Assembly (NCBI GenBank): GCA_016790285.1
Contig: JAEUPJ010000041.1
Location: 186,001 to 250,000, forward strand
Reading direction: 5' to 3'
Origin: Roseateles sp.
Lineage (GTDB): Bacteria > Pseudomonadota > Gammaproteobacteria > Burkholderiales > Burkholderiaceae_C
Length of the DNA: 64,000 nt
The position numbers and the translations under genes were made by a program. The notes beneath the pieces were generated by a model. It had not been told where the DNA came from. It did no database searches and was given only the letters and a program-made list of their open reading frames with translations. This document shows, piece by piece, positions 18,633 through 30,378 of the stretch (the first letter of the stretch is position 1; each line of letters opens with the position of its first letter).

Positions 18633-19934
18633 ATGAACAACAAGGTTTCCCGGCGTGGCCGTTGCAGGGGCGTGGCCAAGGTGTGGGTGCTGGGCGTGGT
18701 GGCCGTCGTGGGGGTGGGCCTGCTGGCCTGGTGGTGGCAGGGGCGCGGCACCGCTGGCGGAGCCGATGGCCCCGCCTCGGCGGCGTCTGCGGCGTCCGGC
18801 GCGGCGCGCCCGGCCGGCGGGCGCTTCGGCCGCAGCGGGCCGCAGCCGGTGTCGGTGGGCGTGGTGCAGCGGCGCGACATGAACGTCGTCATCGACGCCA
18901 TCGGCAGCATCGCCTCGGCCAACACGGCGGTGGTGCGGCCCAAGGTGAGCGGCGAGCTCAAGGCGCTGTACTTCCACGAAGGCCAGCCGGTGAAGGCCGG
19001 CCAGGTGCTCGCGCTGATCGACCCGCGGCCCTACGAGATCGCCCGCGACCAGGCCCAGGCCGCCCTCGCGCGTGACCAGGCCCAGCTCGAGAACGCCCGC
19101 GCCGACCTGGCCCGCTACAAGGACCTCGTCGCCAAGGAGGCCGCGCCGCGCCAGCAGCTCGACACGCAGACCGCCCTCGTGCGCCAGCTCGAAGCCACGC
19201 TGCTGTCCGACCAGGCCACGCTCGACAACGCCCGGCTGCAGCTCTCCTACACGCGCGTGACCGCGCCCATCGCCGGCCAGGCGGGCCTGAAACAAGCCGA
19301 CCTCGGCAACAACGTGAGCCCGAGCGACACCAACGGGCTGCTGACCATCGCGCAGACGCAGCCCGCGGCGGTCGTCTTCGCGGTGCCCGATGCGCGCCTG
19401 GCCCGCATCCGCCAGCAGCTGCTGGACAAGCAGCCCCTGGCCGTGCAGGCCTGGGACCGCGAGCGCCGCCAGATGTTGGCCGAAGGCAGCGTGGCCAGCA
19501 CCGACAACGCCATCGACGCCACCACCGGCACGATCAAGGTCAAGGCCCTGTTCCCGAACAAGGACGGCGGCCTTTTCCCCAACCAGTTCGTCAATGTGCG
19601 GCTGCAGCTGGACCGGCTCAAGGACACCCTCGTCGTGCCCACCGCCGCCGTGCAGCGCGGCGCGCCCGGCACCTTCGTCTACGTGGTGGCCGACGGCCAG
19701 GTGGCCCTGCGCAAGGTGCAGGTGCTGGCCACAGACGGCGACGCCACGGCCGTGCAGGGCGAGGTCAAGCCCGGCGACCAGGTCGTCATCGACGGGGCCG
19801 ACCGCTTGCGTGACGGCGGCAAGGCCGAGGTCATCAAGCCGGCCGCCGGTGCGGCCTCGGGCGCGGGCGGCCGTGAGCGTGGCCGCAACCGGGGCGCGGC
19901 CGCCTCGGCGCCTGCCTCCAGCGCTGCGCGATGA
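18633..19934 (+). CDS. mdtA: RND efflux periplasmic adaptor, MdtA-like
   Basis: 433-residue membrane-fusion protein linking the RND pump to the outer-membrane channel. One N-terminal membrane anchor ([19 protein letters not shown]), then a Gly/Ala/Ser linker. The first lipoyl half includes [27 protein letters not shown]; the coiled-coil hairpin is rich in Gln/Asp/Ala around residues 130-190. The second lipoyl half contains [15 protein letters not shown]. The C-terminus is a basic Ala/Gly tail. ATGA overlap with the next gene makes an mdtABC-oprM-type operon. Confidence 0.93.
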   Translation: MNNKVSRRGRCRGVAKVWVLGVVAVVGVGLLAWWWQGRGTAGGADGPASAASAASGAARPAGGRFGRSGPQPVSVGVVQRRDMNVVIDAIGSIASANTAVVRPKVSGELKALYFHEGQPVKAGQVLALIDPRPYEIARDQAQAALARDQAQLENARADLARYKDLVAKEAAPRQQLDTQTALVRQLEATLLSDQATLDNARLQLSYTRVTAPIAGQAGLKQADLGNNVSPSDTNGLLTIAQTQPAAVVFAVPDARLARIRQQLLDKQPLAVQAWDRERRQMLAEGSVASTDNAIDATTGTIKVKALFPNKDGGLFPNQFVNVRLQLDRLKDTLVVPTAAVQRGAPGTFVYVVADGQVALRKVQVLATDGDATAVQGEVKPGDQVVIDGADRLRDGGKAEVIKPAAGAASGAGGRERGRNRGAAASAPASSAAR

Positions 19935-22900
19935 ACCCGTCGCGCCTGTTCATCGCGCGGCCGGTCGCGACCTCGCTGCTGATGCTGGCCATCGTGCTGG
20001 CCGGCGCGCTGGCCTACCGGCTGCTGCCGGTGTCGGCCCTGCCCGAGGTCGACTACCCGACCATCCAGGTCACGACGCTCTACCCCGGCGCCAGCCCCGA
20101 CGTGATGACGTCCTCCGTCACCGCGCCGCTGGAGCGGCAGTTCGGGCAGATGCCGGGCCTGGCGCAGATGTCCTCCACCAGCTCGGGTGGGGCGTCGGTC
20201 ATCACGCTGCGCTTCGAGCTGAGCCTGGCGCTGGACGTGGCCGAGCAGGAGGTGCAGGCCGCCATCAACGCCGGCAGCAACCTGCTGCCCAGCGACCTGC
20301 CCATGCCGCCGGTCTACAGCAAGGTCAACCCGGCGGACGCGCCGGTGATGACGATCGCGGTGTCGTCCACCTCGCTGCCGATCACGCGGGTGCACGACCT
20401 CGTCGAGAGCCGGCTCGCGCAGAAGATCTCGCAGGTCCCGGGCGTGGGCTTGGTGGGCATCGCCGGCGGGCGCCGGCCGGCCGTGCGCATCCAGGCCAAC
20501 CCGGGGGCGCTGGCGTCGCTGGGCCTGTCCATCGACGACCTGCGCACCGCGATCTCGGCGGCCAACGTCAACCAGTCCAAGGGCAGCTTCGACGGCCCGC
20601 TGCGCGCGTCCACGCTGGACGCCAACGACCAGCTCAAGAGCGCGGGCGAGTACGCCAACCTCGTCATTGCCTACAAGGGCGGCAACCCGGTGCGGTTGAA
20701 GGACGTGGCGCAACTCGTCGACGACGCCGAGAACATCCGCCTGGCCGCCTGGGCCGGGCAGGCCGATGCGCGCCCAGTGTCGGCCGTGATCCTGAACGTG
20801 CAGCGACAGCCCGGCGCCAACGTCATCGAGACGGTGGACCGCGTGCGTGCCGTGCTGCCGCAGCTGCAGGCCAGCCTGCCCGCGTCGCTGGACATGCAGA
20901 TCCTCAGCGACCGCACCACCACCATCCGCGCCTCGGTCGCCGACGTGCAGCACGAGCTGCTCTTCGCCATCGTGCTCGTCATCGGCGTCATCTTCGTCTT
21001 CCTGCGCAGCCTGCCGGCCACCATCATCCCGGCGGTGGCGGTGCCCGTGTCGCTGGTGGGCACGTTCGGCGTCATGTACATGGCCGGGTTCTCCATCAAC
21101 AACCTCACGTTGATGGCCCTCGTGATCTCCACGGGGTTCGTGGTCGACGACGCGATCGTGATGATCGAGAACATTGCGCGGCACATGGAGGAGGGCGGCG
21201 AAGCGGTCTCGGCCTACGACGCCGCGCTCACCGGCTCCAAGCAGATCGGCTTCACCATCATCTCGCTGACGGTGTCCCTGATCGCCGTGCTGATCCCGCT
21301 GCTCTTCATGGGCGACGTGGTGGGCCGGCTCTTCCACGAGTTCGCGATCACGCTGGCCGTGTCCATCCTGATCTCGGCCTTCGTCTCCCTCACGCTCACG
21401 CCCATGATGTGCGCGCGGCTGCTCAAGCACGAGCACGACGAAGACCACGGCCGGCTCTGGCGTGCGGTGGGCCGCATGTTCGACGACACCATCGCCGCCT
21501 ACGGCCGCATGCTCACCTGGGTGCTCGACCGCTCGGGCGCGACGCTGGTGGTCTTCCTGGCCACGCTGGTGCTCACGGGGGTGCTCTACCTGCTCGTGCC
21601 CAAGGGCTTCTTCCCGGTGCAGGACACCGGGCAGATCCAGGGCATCACGGAGGCCGCGCAGTCGACGTCGTTCGCCGCCATGGCCGAGCATCAGCAGCGG
21701 CTGGCCGAACGCGTGCTGAAGGACCCGGCGGTGCAGAGTGTGTCGTCCTTCATCGGCGTGGATGGGGGCAACACCACGCTCAACCAGGGCCGGCTGCAGA
21801 TCACGCTCAAGCCCAAGGAGGCCCGGGGCGCGAGTGCCGCCGAGGTGTCGCGCCGCATTGCCGACGCGGTGGCCGACGAGCCCGGCATTGCGCTGTACCT
21901 GCAGCCGGTGCAGGACCTCACCATCGAGGACCGCATCGCCAAGACCCAGTACCAGTTCACGCTCAGCTCGCCCGACGCCGCCGAGCTCAGCCGCGCCACC
22001 GCCGCGGTGCTTGAGCGGCTGCGCGAAGTGCGCGCCATCGCCGACGTGGCCAGCGACGCGCAGGAGCAGGGCCTGCAGGCCTATGTCGAGATCGACCGCG
22101 ACGCCGCGGGCCGCCTGGGCGTGAGCGTGGCCACCATCGACAGCGCGCTCTACAGCGCCTTCGGGCAGCGGCTCATCTCCACCATCTTCACGCAGAGCAA
22201 CCAGTACCGCGTGGTGCTGGAGGTGGCGCCGCAGGACCGCGCGGGCCTGGATGCGCTGCGGCGCCTGTACGTGCCCGGCAGCGGCGGCACGCAGGTGCCG
22301 CTCAGCTCCGTGGCGCGCTTTACCGAGCGGGTCGCGCCGCTGGCGGTGAACCACGTGGCGCAGTTCCCGTCGTCCACGGTCTCGTTCAACCTGGCGCCGG
22401 GTGCTTCGTTGGGCGAAGCCGTCAAGGCCATCCGCGCCGAGGTCGACGCGCTGCAGCTGCCGCTGAGCGTGGAGACCCGCTTCGAAGGCGCGGCGCTGGC
22501 CTTCCAGGCCTCGCTCACGAGCACGCTGCTGCTCATCCTGGCCGCCATCGTCACGATGTACATCGTGCTGGGCGTGCTCTACGAGAGCACCATCCACCCG
22601 CTCACCATCCTCTCCACGCTGCCCTCCGCGGGGCTGGGCGCGCTGCTGGCGCTGCTGGCCTTCCGGCTGGATCTGGACATCATCGCCATCATCGGCATCG
22701 TGCTGCTGATCGGCATCGTCAAGAAGAACGCGATCATGATGATCGACTTCGCGCTGGAGGCCGAGCGTGACCATGGCTTGAGCCCGCGCGAGGCCATCCA
22801 CCAGGCCTGCCTGCTGCGCTTCCGGCCGATCCTGATGACGACGATGGCGGCGCTGCTCGGCGCGCTGCCGCTGATGCTCGGCACCGGCGTGGGCAGCGAG

Positions 22901-23053
22901 CTGCGCCACCCGCTGGGCGTCGTGATGGTGGGCGGCCTGATCGTGAGCCAGCTGCTCACGCTGTTCACGACGCCGGTGATCTACCTGGGTTTCTCGGCGC
23001 TGGCTGCGCGCCTGCAACGCGGCCGCAAGCCGGCAGCGGAGGCGGTGGCGTGA
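19931..23053 (+). CDS. mdtB: RND multidrug transporter permease, MdtB-like
   Basis: 1040 residues, inner-membrane proton/drug antiporter of the HAE1 family. It begins [17 protein letters not shown], followed by the porter-domain hallmark [27 protein letters not shown]. The proton-relay Asp pair is in [16 protein letters not shown] second internal repeat is visible, as expected for RND pumps. It pairs with the next gene; MdtB and MdtC together form a mixed trimer in E. coli. Substrates cannot be read here. Confidence 0.94.
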   Translation: MNPSRLFIARPVATSLLMLAIVLAGALAYRLLPVSALPEVDYPTIQVTTLYPGASPDVMTSSVTAPLERQFGQMPGLAQMSSTSSGGASVITLRFELSLALDVAEQEVQAAINAGSNLLPSDLPMPPVYSKVNPADAPVMTIAVSSTSLPITRVHDLVESRLAQKISQVPGVGLVGIAGGRRPAVRIQANPGALASLGLSIDDLRTAISAANVNQSKGSFDGPLRASTLDANDQLKSAGEYANLVIAYKGGNPVRLKDVAQLVDDAENIRLAAWAGQADARPVSAVILNVQRQPGANVIETVDRVRAVLPQLQASLPASLDMQILSDRTTTIRASVADVQHELLFAIVLVIGVIFVFLRSLPATIIPAVAVPVSLVGTFGVMYMAGFSINNLTLMALVISTGFVVDDAIVMIENIARHMEEGGEAVSAYDAALTGSKQIGFTIISLTVSLIAVLIPLLFMGDVVGRLFHEFAITLAVSILISAFVSLTLTPMMCARLLKHEHDEDHGRLWRAVGRMFDDTIAAYGRMLTWVLDRSGATLVVFLATLVLTGVLYLLVPKGFFPVQDTGQIQGITEAAQSTSFAAMAEHQQRLAERVLKDPAVQSVSSFIGVDGGNTTLNQGRLQITLKPKEARGASAAEVSRRIADAVADEPGIALYLQPVQDLTIEDRIAKTQYQFTLSSPDAAELSRATAAVLERLREVRAIADVASDAQEQGLQAYVEIDRDAAGRLGVSVATIDSALYSAFGQRLISTIFTQSNQYRVVLEVAPQDRAGLDALRRLYVPGSGGTQVPLSSVARFTERVAPLAVNHVAQFPSSTVSFNLAPGASLGEAVKAIRAEVDALQLPLSVETRFEGAALAFQASLTSTLLLILAAIVTMYIVLGVLYESTIHPLTILSTLPSAGLGALLALLAFRLDLDIIAIIGIVLLIGIVKKNAIMMIDFALEAERDHGLSPREAIHQACLLRFRPILMTTMAALLGALPLMLGTGVGSELRHPLGVVMVGGLIVSQLLTLFTTPVIYLGFSALAARLQRGRKPAAEAVA

Positions 23054-26000
23054 ACCTGTCACGCCTCTTCATCGAGCGCCCCATCGGCACGGCGCTCATC
23101 ACCTGCGGCGTGGCGCTGGCGGGCTCACTGGCCTACCTGCTGCTGCCGATCGCGCCGCTGCCGCAGGTGGAGTTCCCGACCATCTCGGTCAGCGCCTCCC
23201 TGCCCGGCGCCAGCCCCGACACCATGGCGGCCACCGTCGCCACGCCGCTGGAGCGCACGCTGGGCAGCATCGCCGGTGTGACGGAGATCACCTCCTCGTC
23301 ATCGCTCGGCAGCACCCGCATCACGCTGCAGTTCGACCTCAGCCGCAGCATCGACTCCGCCGCGCGCGAGGTGCAGGCCGGCATCAACGCCTCGCGCGCC
23401 CTGCTGCCCAGCGGCATGCCGAGCAACCCGACCTACCGCAAGGTCAACCCGGCGGACGCGCCCATCATGATCGTGGCGCTCACGTCCGACACGCTCACGC
23501 GCGGCCAGATGTATGACGCCGCGTCGACGGTGCTCGCGCAGCGGCTGTCGCAGGTGGACGGCGTGGGCCAGGTGAGCGTGGGCGGCGGTGCGCTGCCGGC
23601 GGTGCGCATCGAGCTGGACCCGAACAAGCTCTCCGCCCAGGGCATCGGCCTGGAGCAGGTGAGGGCGGCCGTCGTCGCCACCAACGCCAACCGCCCCAAG
23701 GGCGTGCTCGAGGACGGCCAGCGCAGCTGGCAGATCGGCGCCAACGACCAGGCCCGCCGCGCGAGCGACTACCTGCCGCTGGTGCTGAGCTACCGCAACG
23801 GTGCCGCGGTGCGCCTGGGCGACGTGGCCGACATCCAGGACAGCGTGCAGGACGTGCGCAACGACGGCCTCGCCAATGGCCGCCAGGCGGTGCTGCTCAT
23901 CCTGAACAAGGCCCCGTCGGCCAACATCATCGAGACGGTCGACACGGTGCGGGCCCTGCTGCCGCAGCTGCGCGCGTCCATCTCGCCGGCCATCAACGTG
24001 GACGTGGTGATGGACCGCACGGCCACCATCCGCGGCAGCATCGTCGAGGTGCAGCGCACGCTCGTGATCGCCTTCGGCCTCGTCATCGTCGTGGTGTTCG
24101 TCTTCCTGCGGCGGTTCCGCGCGGCGCTGCTGCCGGCGGTGGCGGTGCCGGTGTCGCTGGCGGGCACGTTCGGCGTCATGTACCTGCTGGGCTACAGCAT
24201 CGACAACCTGTCGCTGATGGCGATGACCGTGGCCACCGGCTTCGTCGTGGACGACGCCATCGTCGTGCTGGAGAACATCTCGCGGCACATCGAGCGCGGC
24301 CTGAGCCCGCGCGAGGCGGCGCTGCGCGGTGCGCGCGAGATCGGCTTCACGGTCGTCTCCATCTCGCTGAGTCTGATCGCGGTGTTCATTCCCATCCTCG
24401 CGATGGGCGGCATCGTGGGCCGGCTGTTCCGCGAGTTCGCGGTGGTGCTTACGGTGGCCATCCTCGTGTCGACGGTGGTGTCGCTCACGACCACGCCCAT
24501 GATGGCCGCCACACTGCTCAAGCCCCACGAGGCCGCGAAGCCGCCGGGCCGCTTCGGCCGCTGGCTGGGCGCGATGCAGCGCGGCCTGATGCGCGGCTAC
24601 CGGCGCTCGCTGCGCTGGACGCTGCGACACCAGCCGCTGGCACTCCTCGCGCTGGCGGGCGTGGTCGCGCTCAACGTGCACCTGTACATGACCATCCCCA
24701 AGGGCTTCTTCCCGCAGCAGGACACGGGGCTGATGATCGGCGGCGTGCAGGCCGACCAGGCCAGTTCCTTCCAGTCCATGCAGGGCAAGCTGCGCACCTT
24801 CCACGACATCGTGCGCGCCGACCCGGCCGTGGCCAACGTGACGGGCTTCACCGGCGGCGGTCAGCGCAACAGCGCCAACATGTTCATCAGCCTGAAGCCG
24901 CGCAGCGAGCGGCAGGAGAGCGTGGACGACGTCATCAACCGCCTGCGCGGCAAGCTGGCCAAGGTGCCGGGGGCCAATCTCTTCCTGGCGCCGGTGCAGG
25001 ACATCCGCATCGGCGGCCGCCAGGCCAATGCCTCGCTCCAGTACACGCTGCAGGCCGATGACCTGGCCGACCTGCGCACCTGGGAGCCGCGCATCCGCCG
25101 TGCGCTCACCGAGGTCCCCGAGATCACCGACGTCAACACCGACCAGCAGGACAAGGGCGTGCAGACCTCCCTCGTCGTCGACCGCGATGCGCTCGCGCGC
25201 CTGGGCCTGACGATGAGTGCGGTGGACAGCACGCTCAACGACGCCTTCGGCCAGCGCCAGGTGGGTGTCATCTACAACCCGCTGAACCAGTACCGCGTGG
25301 TGATGGAGCTGGCCCCGACCTGGCTGCAGAGCCCGCAGACGCTGGACCGCCTCATGCTCACGGCCAGCGGCGGGCAGCAGGTGCCGCTGGCCAGCATCGC
25401 CCGCGTGGAGACCACGGCCACGCCGCTGGCCGTCAACCACCAGAGCGGTACGCCGGCGAGCACCATCAGCTTCAACCTGGCCGAGGGCGTGTCGTTGTCG
25501 GATGCGGTCGCGGCCATCAACGATGCGGTCGCGCAGACCGGCGCGCCGGTGTCGGTGCGCGGCAGTTTCCAGGGCACGGCCCAGGCCTTCCAGAGCTCGC
25601 TCAAGTCGCAGCCGCTGCTCATCCTCGCGGCCATCGTCACCATCTACCTGGTGCTGGGCATGCTGTACGAAAGCCTCATCCACCCCATCACCATCCTGTC
25701 CACGCTGCCCTCGGCCGGCGTGGGCGCGCTGCTGGCGCTGATGGCCTTCAAGACGGACTTCACCATCATTGCGCTGATCGGCGTGATCCTGCTGATCGGC
25801 ATCGTCAAGAAGAACGCCATCATGATGCTGGACTTCGCCATCTCCGCCCAGCGCGAGGCCGGCGAGCGCGGCCGGCGGCTGGGTGCCGGTGCGGCCATCT
25901 ACCGCGCGGCCCTGCTGCGCCTGCGCCCCATCCTGATGACGACGGTGGCGGCCGTGTTTGGCGCGGTGCCGCTGGCCGTGGGCCACGGCGAGGGCGCCGA

Positions 26001-26160
26001 GCTGCGCGTGCCGCTGGGCATCTCCATCGTCGGCGGCCTGCTGTTGAGCCAGCTGCTGACCCTCTACACCACCCCCGTCGTGTTCTGCGCCATGGACCGG
26101 CTGCGCCGCCGCCCGCGCCGCACGCCTGCCCCCGCGCCCACGCTGCAGACGGTGACCTGA
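23050..26160 (+). CDS. mdtC: RND multidrug transporter permease, MdtC-like
   Basis: 1036 residues, overlapping mdtB by 4 bases and recognisably paralogous to it ([16 protein letters not shown] start; [42 protein letters not shown] proton relay). Partner subunit of the MdtB-type pump. About twelve transmembrane segments in two halves with two large periplasmic loops. Followed by four bases and then the outer-membrane factor gene. Confidence 0.94.
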   Translation: MNLSRLFIERPIGTALITCGVALAGSLAYLLLPIAPLPQVEFPTISVSASLPGASPDTMAATVATPLERTLGSIAGVTEITSSSSLGSTRITLQFDLSRSIDSAAREVQAGINASRALLPSGMPSNPTYRKVNPADAPIMIVALTSDTLTRGQMYDAASTVLAQRLSQVDGVGQVSVGGGALPAVRIELDPNKLSAQGIGLEQVRAAVVATNANRPKGVLEDGQRSWQIGANDQARRASDYLPLVLSYRNGAAVRLGDVADIQDSVQDVRNDGLANGRQAVLLILNKAPSANIIETVDTVRALLPQLRASISPAINVDVVMDRTATIRGSIVEVQRTLVIAFGLVIVVVFVFLRRFRAALLPAVAVPVSLAGTFGVMYLLGYSIDNLSLMAMTVATGFVVDDAIVVLENISRHIERGLSPREAALRGAREIGFTVVSISLSLIAVFIPILAMGGIVGRLFREFAVVLTVAILVSTVVSLTTTPMMAATLLKPHEAAKPPGRFGRWLGAMQRGLMRGYRRSLRWTLRHQPLALLALAGVVALNVHLYMTIPKGFFPQQDTGLMIGGVQADQASSFQSMQGKLRTFHDIVRADPAVANVTGFTGGGQRNSANMFISLKPRSERQESVDDVINRLRGKLAKVPGANLFLAPVQDIRIGGRQANASLQYTLQADDLADLRTWEPRIRRALTEVPEITDVNTDQQDKGVQTSLVVDRDALARLGLTMSAVDSTLNDAFGQRQVGVIYNPLNQYRVVMELAPTWLQSPQTLDRLMLTASGGQQVPLASIARVETTATPLAVNHQSGTPASTISFNLAEGVSLSDAVAAINDAVAQTGAPVSVRGSFQGTAQAFQSSLKSQPLLILAAIVTIYLVLGMLYESLIHPITILSTLPSAGVGALLALMAFKTDFTIIALIGVILLIGIVKKNAIMMLDFAISAQREAGERGRRLGAGAAIYRAALLRLRPILMTTVAAVFGAVPLAVGHGEGAELRVPLGISIVGGLLLSQLLTLYTTPVVFCAMDRLRRRPRRTPAPAPTLQTVT

Positions 26161-26164
26161 CGCC

Positions 26165-27580
26165 ATGACCAAGACCCTGCTCACGCCCCTGGCCCTGGCG
26201 GCCCTGCTCGCCGGCTGTGCCGTCACTTCGCAACGCCCGCCGCAGGAGGCGCCACCGCCCGCGGCTTTCCAGGGCTCGGCCGACTGGCAGCGCGTGCCGG
26301 CCGACGCCCAGGTGCCCGAGGCCTGGTGGACGCTCTTCAGGGACCCGGTGCTGGACCGGCTGCAGGCCGAGCTCGTCGTCGGCAACCAGAACCTCGCGGT
26401 CGCGCTGGCGCAGGTGCGCTCGGCCCGCGCGGTGGTGTCGGCGAGCCAGTCCGCCATCTTCCCGACGCTGTCGCTCGGCGCGGGCTCCACGCGCTCGGCC
26501 ACGGCCGAGAACAGCAACGGCCAGCGCACGGTGTCCACCAACAACTCGCTGACCGCCAACGCGGCCTGGGAGATCGACCTCTGGGGCCGCCTGGCCGAAG
26601 GCGTGAAGGCGGCCGGCGCCAGCTACCGGGCCAGCGAGGCCGATCTCGCCGCGCTGCGCCTGTCGGCCCAGGCGACGCTCACGCAGAGCTACTTCTCGCT
26701 GCGCACCGCCGAGGCCCAGCAGGCGGTGCTGGAGCGCACGGTGGCCGCGAGCGAGCGCACGCTGGAGCTGACGCAGGCGCGCTACGCCGGTGGCGTGGTG
26801 GCTCAAAGCGACGTGCTGCAGGCGCGCACCCAGCTGCGCAGCGTGCAGGCCCAGCTGAGCGACCTGCGCACCCAGCGGGCGCAGCTGCTGCATGCCATCG
26901 CGGCGCAGCTCGGTCAGTTGCCGGGGCAGTTCCAGCTGCCGGCGAGCGCCGCACTGCCCGAGCTGCCGCCGGTGCCTGCGCTCGTGCCATCGACCGTGCT
27001 GGCTCAGCGCCCCGACCTGGCCGCGGCGCGCGCCCGCCAGGTGGCCGCCTACGCGCAGATCGGCATCGCCGACGCGGCCTTCTTCCCGAGCGTGGACCTG
27101 TCGGCCAGCGCCGGCTACCGCGGGTCGTCGTGGTCGCAGCTGGTTTCGGCGCCCAACCTCGTGTGGTCGCTGGGTGCGGCGGTGGCGGCGCCGCTGTTTG
27201 ACGGCGGTCAGCGGCGCCTGGCGTCAGCACAGGCCCGGGCTTCGGCGGACATCGCCACGGCCAACTACCGGCAGGCGGTGCTGACGGCCTTCCAGGAGGT
27301 CGAGGACAACCTGGTGCAGTTCTCCGAGGCCGGCGCGGCCCTGGCCCTGCAGCGCGACGCGTTCGAGGCCGCGAGCCGCAACCTCGAGCTGGTGCTGGAG
27401 CAATACCGGGCCGGCACGGTGAGCTACCTGAACGTCAGCGCGGCGCAGTCCTCGGCGCTGTCGGCCGAGGGCAACCTGCTGTCGGCCCGCAACCGTCAGC
27501 TGGTGGCCGCGAACGTGCTGCTGAAGAACCTGGGTGGGCGGCTGCCGGCCGAGACGACCACCGCAGCCGCGCGCCCATGA
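26165..27580 (+). CDS. Outer-membrane efflux lipoprotein, NodT/OprM-type
   Basis: 471 residues, the TolC-like exit channel of the RND system. Lipobox in LAALLAGCAV, so the N-terminal Cys is probably acylated. Family signature segments: WWTLFRDPVLDRLQAELVVGNQNL near residues 55-80, NAAWEIDLWGRL, LTQSYFSLR and, in the second repeat, AAPLFDGGQRRLASAQARA and YRAGTVSYLNVSAAQSSAL. The stop codon overlaps the rplY terminator hairpin, which probably ends this transcript too. Confidence 0.94.
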   Translation: MTKTLLTPLALAALLAGCAVTSQRPPQEAPPPAAFQGSADWQRVPADAQVPEAWWTLFRDPVLDRLQAELVVGNQNLAVALAQVRSARAVVSASQSAIFPTLSLGAGSTRSATAENSNGQRTVSTNNSLTANAAWEIDLWGRLAEGVKAAGASYRASEADLAALRLSAQATLTQSYFSLRTAEAQQAVLERTVAASERTLELTQARYAGGVVAQSDVLQARTQLRSVQAQLSDLRTQRAQLLHAIAAQLGQLPGQFQLPASAALPELPPVPALVPSTVLAQRPDLAAARARQVAAYAQIGIADAAFFPSVDLSASAGYRGSSWSQLVSAPNLVWSLGAAVAAPLFDGGQRRLASAQARASADIATANYRQAVLTAFQEVEDNLVQFSEAGAALALQRDAFEAASRNLELVLEQYRAGTVSYLNVSAAQSSALSAEGNLLSARNRQLVAANVLLKNLGGRLPAETTTAAARP

Positions 27581-27606
27581 AAAAAGGGCTCCTTGCGGAG
27601 CCCTTC
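27579..27606 (-). terminator. Rho-independent terminator after rplY (probably bidirectional)
   Basis: On the minus strand: GGGCTCC-GCAA-GGAGCCC followed by TTTTTT, a perfect 7-bp stem with a U tract, 24 bases past the rplY stop. On the plus strand the same stem ends the RND operon, though with a poorer T tract (CTTCTC). Confidence 0.92.
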
Positions 27607-27629
27607 TCGATGGCAGAAGCCGGCAGGAA

Positions 27630-28253
27630 TTACTTCTTGCCCTTCTTGCCCTTCTTGTCGTCGGCGGCCGGAGCGGCAGCCACGACGATTTCTTCCGTCT
27701 TCGGCTCGATCGGCGTGGCGATGACGGGGTTCGGCTTGCCGTGCGTCACGACCTTGATGCCGGCGGGCACCTTGATGTCGTTGACGTGCAGCGAGTGACC
27801 CTTGGTCAGGCCGGACAGGTCCACCTCGATGAACTCGGGCAGTTCCTTGGCCAGGCAGGTGATCAGCAGCTCGGTGACGACGTGGTTGACCGTGCAGTGG
27901 TCCGTCTTCACGGCCGGCGAGGTCTCTTCGCCGATGAAGTGCAGGGGCACCTTCTTCGTGATCTTGGTCGTGCCGTCCACGCGCTGGAAGTCAGCGTGCA
28001 GGACTTGCGGCTTGTAGGGGTGCATCTGGAAGTCGCGCAGCAGCACTTGCGTGGTGCTGCCGTTGAGTTCCATGTCCAGCAGCGAGCTGTGGAACGCTTC
28101 CTTCTTGAGGGCGTGGAAGAGCGCGTTGTGATCGAGTTCGATCATGACGGGCTCACCGGCGCCGAAAACGATACCCGGCACCTTGCCGGCCACACGCAGG
28201 CGGCGGCTCGCTCCGGTCCCCTGCAACTTGCGCTCGAAGGCGACAAACTTCAT
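27630..28253 (-). CDS. rplY: 50S ribosomal protein L25 / general stress protein Ctc
   Basis: Binds 5S rRNA in the large subunit. 207 residues, the long CTC-type with an N-terminal L25 beta-barrel domain ([20 protein letters not shown]...GKVPGIVFG) and a C-terminal TL5-type domain (about 95-190). It ends in a Lys/Gly tail (KKGKKGKK). The ATG at 28253 is the family start; upstream in-frame codons lie in the leader. Usual neighbour of prs. Confidence 0.96.
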   Translation of the reverse strand: MKFVAFERKLQGTGASRRLRVAGKVPGIVFGAGEPVMIELDHNALFHALKKEAFHSSLLDMELNGSTTQVLLRDFQMHPYKPQVLHADFQRVDGTTKITKKVPLHFIGEETSPAVKTDHCTVNHVVTELLITCLAKELPEFIEVDLSGLTKGHSLHVNDIKVPAGIKVVTHGKPNPVIATPIEPKTEEIVVAAAPAADDKKGKKGKK

Positions 28254-28333
28254 GGTTTTCTCCAAAAGAGAACGGCACCCGCGACCAGGCACCGTTTGAA
28301 AAAGGCCGCCTCGCGGCGACCAGGGCGTTCCGA

Positions 28334-29296
28334 TCAGAAGTTGTTGTTCTGCTCGGAGAAAAGGGAGGTCACCGACTCACCGTCCGAGATGCGACGGATG
28401 GTTTCGGCGAACAGGAAGGCCACCGACAGCTGGCGGATCTTCTTGCAGGCCTTGGCGGCGTCGGTCAGGGGGATGGTGTTGGTGATGACGACTTCGTCGA
28501 GCTGCGAGCCGGCAATGCGCTCGATGGCCGGGCCCGACAGGATGGGGTGGGTGCAGTAGGCGAAGACGCTCTTGGCGCCACGGGCCTTGAGCACCTCGGC
28601 GGCCTTCACGAGGGTGCCGGCGGTGTCGATCATGTCGTCCATGATCACGCAGTTGCGGCCTTCGATCTCGCCGATGACGTGCATCACTTCGGAGACGTTG
28701 GCGGCCGGGCGGCGCTTGTCGATGATGGCCAGGTCGCAGCCCAGCTGCTTGGCCAGCGCGCGGGCACGCACCACGCCGCCCACGTCGGGCGACACGACCA
28801 CGAGGTCGCTGTAGTTGCGGGCCTTCAGGTCGGACAGCAGCACCGGCGAGGCGTAGATGTTGTCGACGGGGATGTCGAAGAAGCCCTGGATCTGGTCGGC
28901 GTGCAGGTCCATCGTGAGCACGCGCTCGACGCCGACGGTTTCCAGCAGGTTGGCCACGACCTTGGCCGAGATGGGCACGCGGGTGGAACGCGGACGGCGG
29001 TCCTGGCGGGCATAGCCGAAGTAGGGGATCACGGCGGTGATGCGGCGGGCGCTGGCGCGCTTGAGGGCATCGACCATGATCAGCAGTTCCATCAGGTTCT
29101 CGTTCGTCGGCGCGCAGGTGGGCTGCACGACGAAGACGTCACGGGCGCGGACGTTCTGCTGGATCTCGACGGTGACTTCACCATCGGAAAAGCGGCCGAC
29201 GACGGCCTTGCCCAGCTCGAGGCCGAGATGGGTTGCAATTTCCTGGGAGAGAACCGGGTTCGCGTTGCCGGTGAAGAGAACCGTGTTGAGCAGCAC
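28334..29296 (-). CDS. prs: Ribose-phosphate pyrophosphokinase
   Basis: Makes PRPP from ribose 5-phosphate and ATP, feeding purine, pyrimidine, His, Trp and NAD synthesis. 320 residues with a GTG start. Signatures: [42 protein letters not shown], the metal/PRPP-binding [17 protein letters not shown] and the PRPP loop [13 protein letters not shown]. Lies between tRNA-Gln and rplY, the conserved betaproteobacterial order. Confidence 0.97.
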   Translation of the reverse strand: MLLNTVLFTGNANPVLSQEIATHLGLELGKAVVGRFSDGEVTVEIQQNVRARDVFVVQPTCAPTNENLMELLIMVDALKRASARRITAVIPYFGYARQDRRPRSTRVPISAKVVANLLETVGVERVLTMDLHADQIQGFFDIPVDNIYASPVLLSDLKARNYSDLVVVSPDVGGVVRARALAKQLGCDLAIIDKRRPAANVSEVMHVIGEIEGRNCVIMDDMIDTAGTLVKAAEVLKARGAKSVFAYCTHPILSGPAIERIAGSQLDEVVITNTIPLTDAAKACKKIRQLSVAFLFAETIRRISDGESVTSLFSEQNNNF

Positions 29297-29361
29297 TGGG
29301 AGCCTCTGGTGAAGTCAGTGGCTCGCTGAGCGCCGAGCCGGTTCAGCGAAAAACAGAAATT

Positions 29362-29438
29362 TGGCAGGGGAGGAAGGACTCGAACCCTCGCATGTCGGAA
29401 TCAAAATCCGATGCCTTAACCAACTTGGCGACTCCCCT
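29362..29438 (-). tRNA. tRNA-Gln (anticodon TTG)
   Basis: 77 bases including an encoded CCA. Acceptor stem AGGGGAG pairs with CTCCCCT. The anticodon stem-loop is TCGGA-TTTTGAT-TCCGA with TTG at the anticodon positions. The T arm is GAGGG-TTCGAGT-CCTTC. It sits between ispE and prs, as in many Burkholderiales. Confidence 0.97.
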
Positions 29439-29478
29439 ACACAGGACACAGCAGAGCTGCTGCACCCTATAAACCTGT

Positions 29479-30378
29479 TCAGTCGGCCCAACCCGCGAGC
29501 GGGTGCTGAGCCAAGCTGTGGCAGATTCGACCGGTCCATCCTTCAGGTTGCGCCTGAAGCAATATCGCCAGGGACTGGTCGTCCTTGCCATCTTTTCCAT
29601 CCTCGGCGAGCACGGAGAACACGGCAGCCCCCGAGCCCGTCATCCGGGCGTTGCCGAATTGCTTCGACAACAGGGCCAGCGCATCTCGTACTTCACTGCT
29701 GATCGCTTCCGCTGCGGGCTGCAGGTCATTGCGACCTTGGCTGCATGCTTCTGCGGTTTTGTCTGCAGTTCCTGCCGAGGCGGGAAAGCCCGCGACTATA
29801 GCCAGCTTTTCGGACCTTGCCAAGAGAGCGCTCGAAAAAATGTCTTTGGTCGCCAGACCCGCCGGGCCCTTGAGCACGGCAAAGCGCTGTTCGGGCAGGG
29901 TGATGGGCTGCAGGATTTCGCCGATGCCCTCGACGAACGCCGGGCGGCCGCCAAGGAAGAAGGGCACATCGGCCCCCAGCCTCAGCCCGAGGGCCAAGAG
30001 CCGGTCTTGAGGCAGGCGCAGGTCCCACAGGCGGTTCAGCGCGAGCAGCGTGGTGGCGGCATCCGACGAGCCGCCGCCCATGCCCGCACCGGCCGGCAGG
30101 CGCTTTTCCAGGTGGATGTCGGCACCCCATGCGCAACCCGACTCGGCCTGCAGGAGGCGCGCGGCACGCAGGCACAGGTCGTCGGCGGGCAGGTCGCCGC
30201 CCAGCACGTCGTGGCGCTGGAGCCGGCCGTCGCTGCGGCGCTCGACATGCAGCGTGTCCGCCCAGTCGATCAGGACGAAGACCGACTGCAGCAGGTGGTA
30301 GCCGTCCTCGCGCTTGCCGACGATGTGCAGGAAGAGGTTCAGCTTGGCCGGCGCGGCCAGGTCATGGAGTGCCTTCAT
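29479..30378 (-). CDS. ispE: 4-diphosphocytidyl-2-C-methyl-D-erythritol kinase
   Basis: GHMP kinase of the non-mevalonate isoprenoid pathway. 299 residues from the ATG at 30378. Motif 1 is APAKLNLFLHIVGKREDGYH; the ATP-binding glycine loop is LPAGAGMGGGSSDAATTLLALN; the third motif is ARMTGSGAAVFS. Residues about 205-250 form a longer Ala-rich insert (AGTADKTAEACSQGRND) than in many homologues. The start overlaps lolB by 17 bases. Confidence 0.95.
   Translation of the reverse strand: MKALHDLAAPAKLNLFLHIVGKREDGYHLLQSVFVLIDWADTLHVERRSDGRLQRHDVLGGDLPADDLCLRAARLLQAESGCAWGADIHLEKRLPAGAGMGGGSSDAATTLLALNRLWDLRLPQDRLLALGLRLGADVPFFLGGRPAFVEGIGEILQPITLPEQRFAVLKGPAGLATKDIFSSALLARSEKLAIVAGFPASAGTADKTAEACSQGRNDLQPAAEAISSEVRDALALLSKQFGNARMTGSGAAVFSVLAEDGKDGKDDQSLAILLQAQPEGWTGRICHSLAQHPLAGWAD

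Noticed and set aside
19679-26559. Two very long minus-strand open frames (over 1000 codons each) opposite the RND genes
   Set aside because: They are low-complexity His/Arg/Gln-rich shadows caused by GC-rich codon bias. The plus-strand frames match RND pumps motif by motif.
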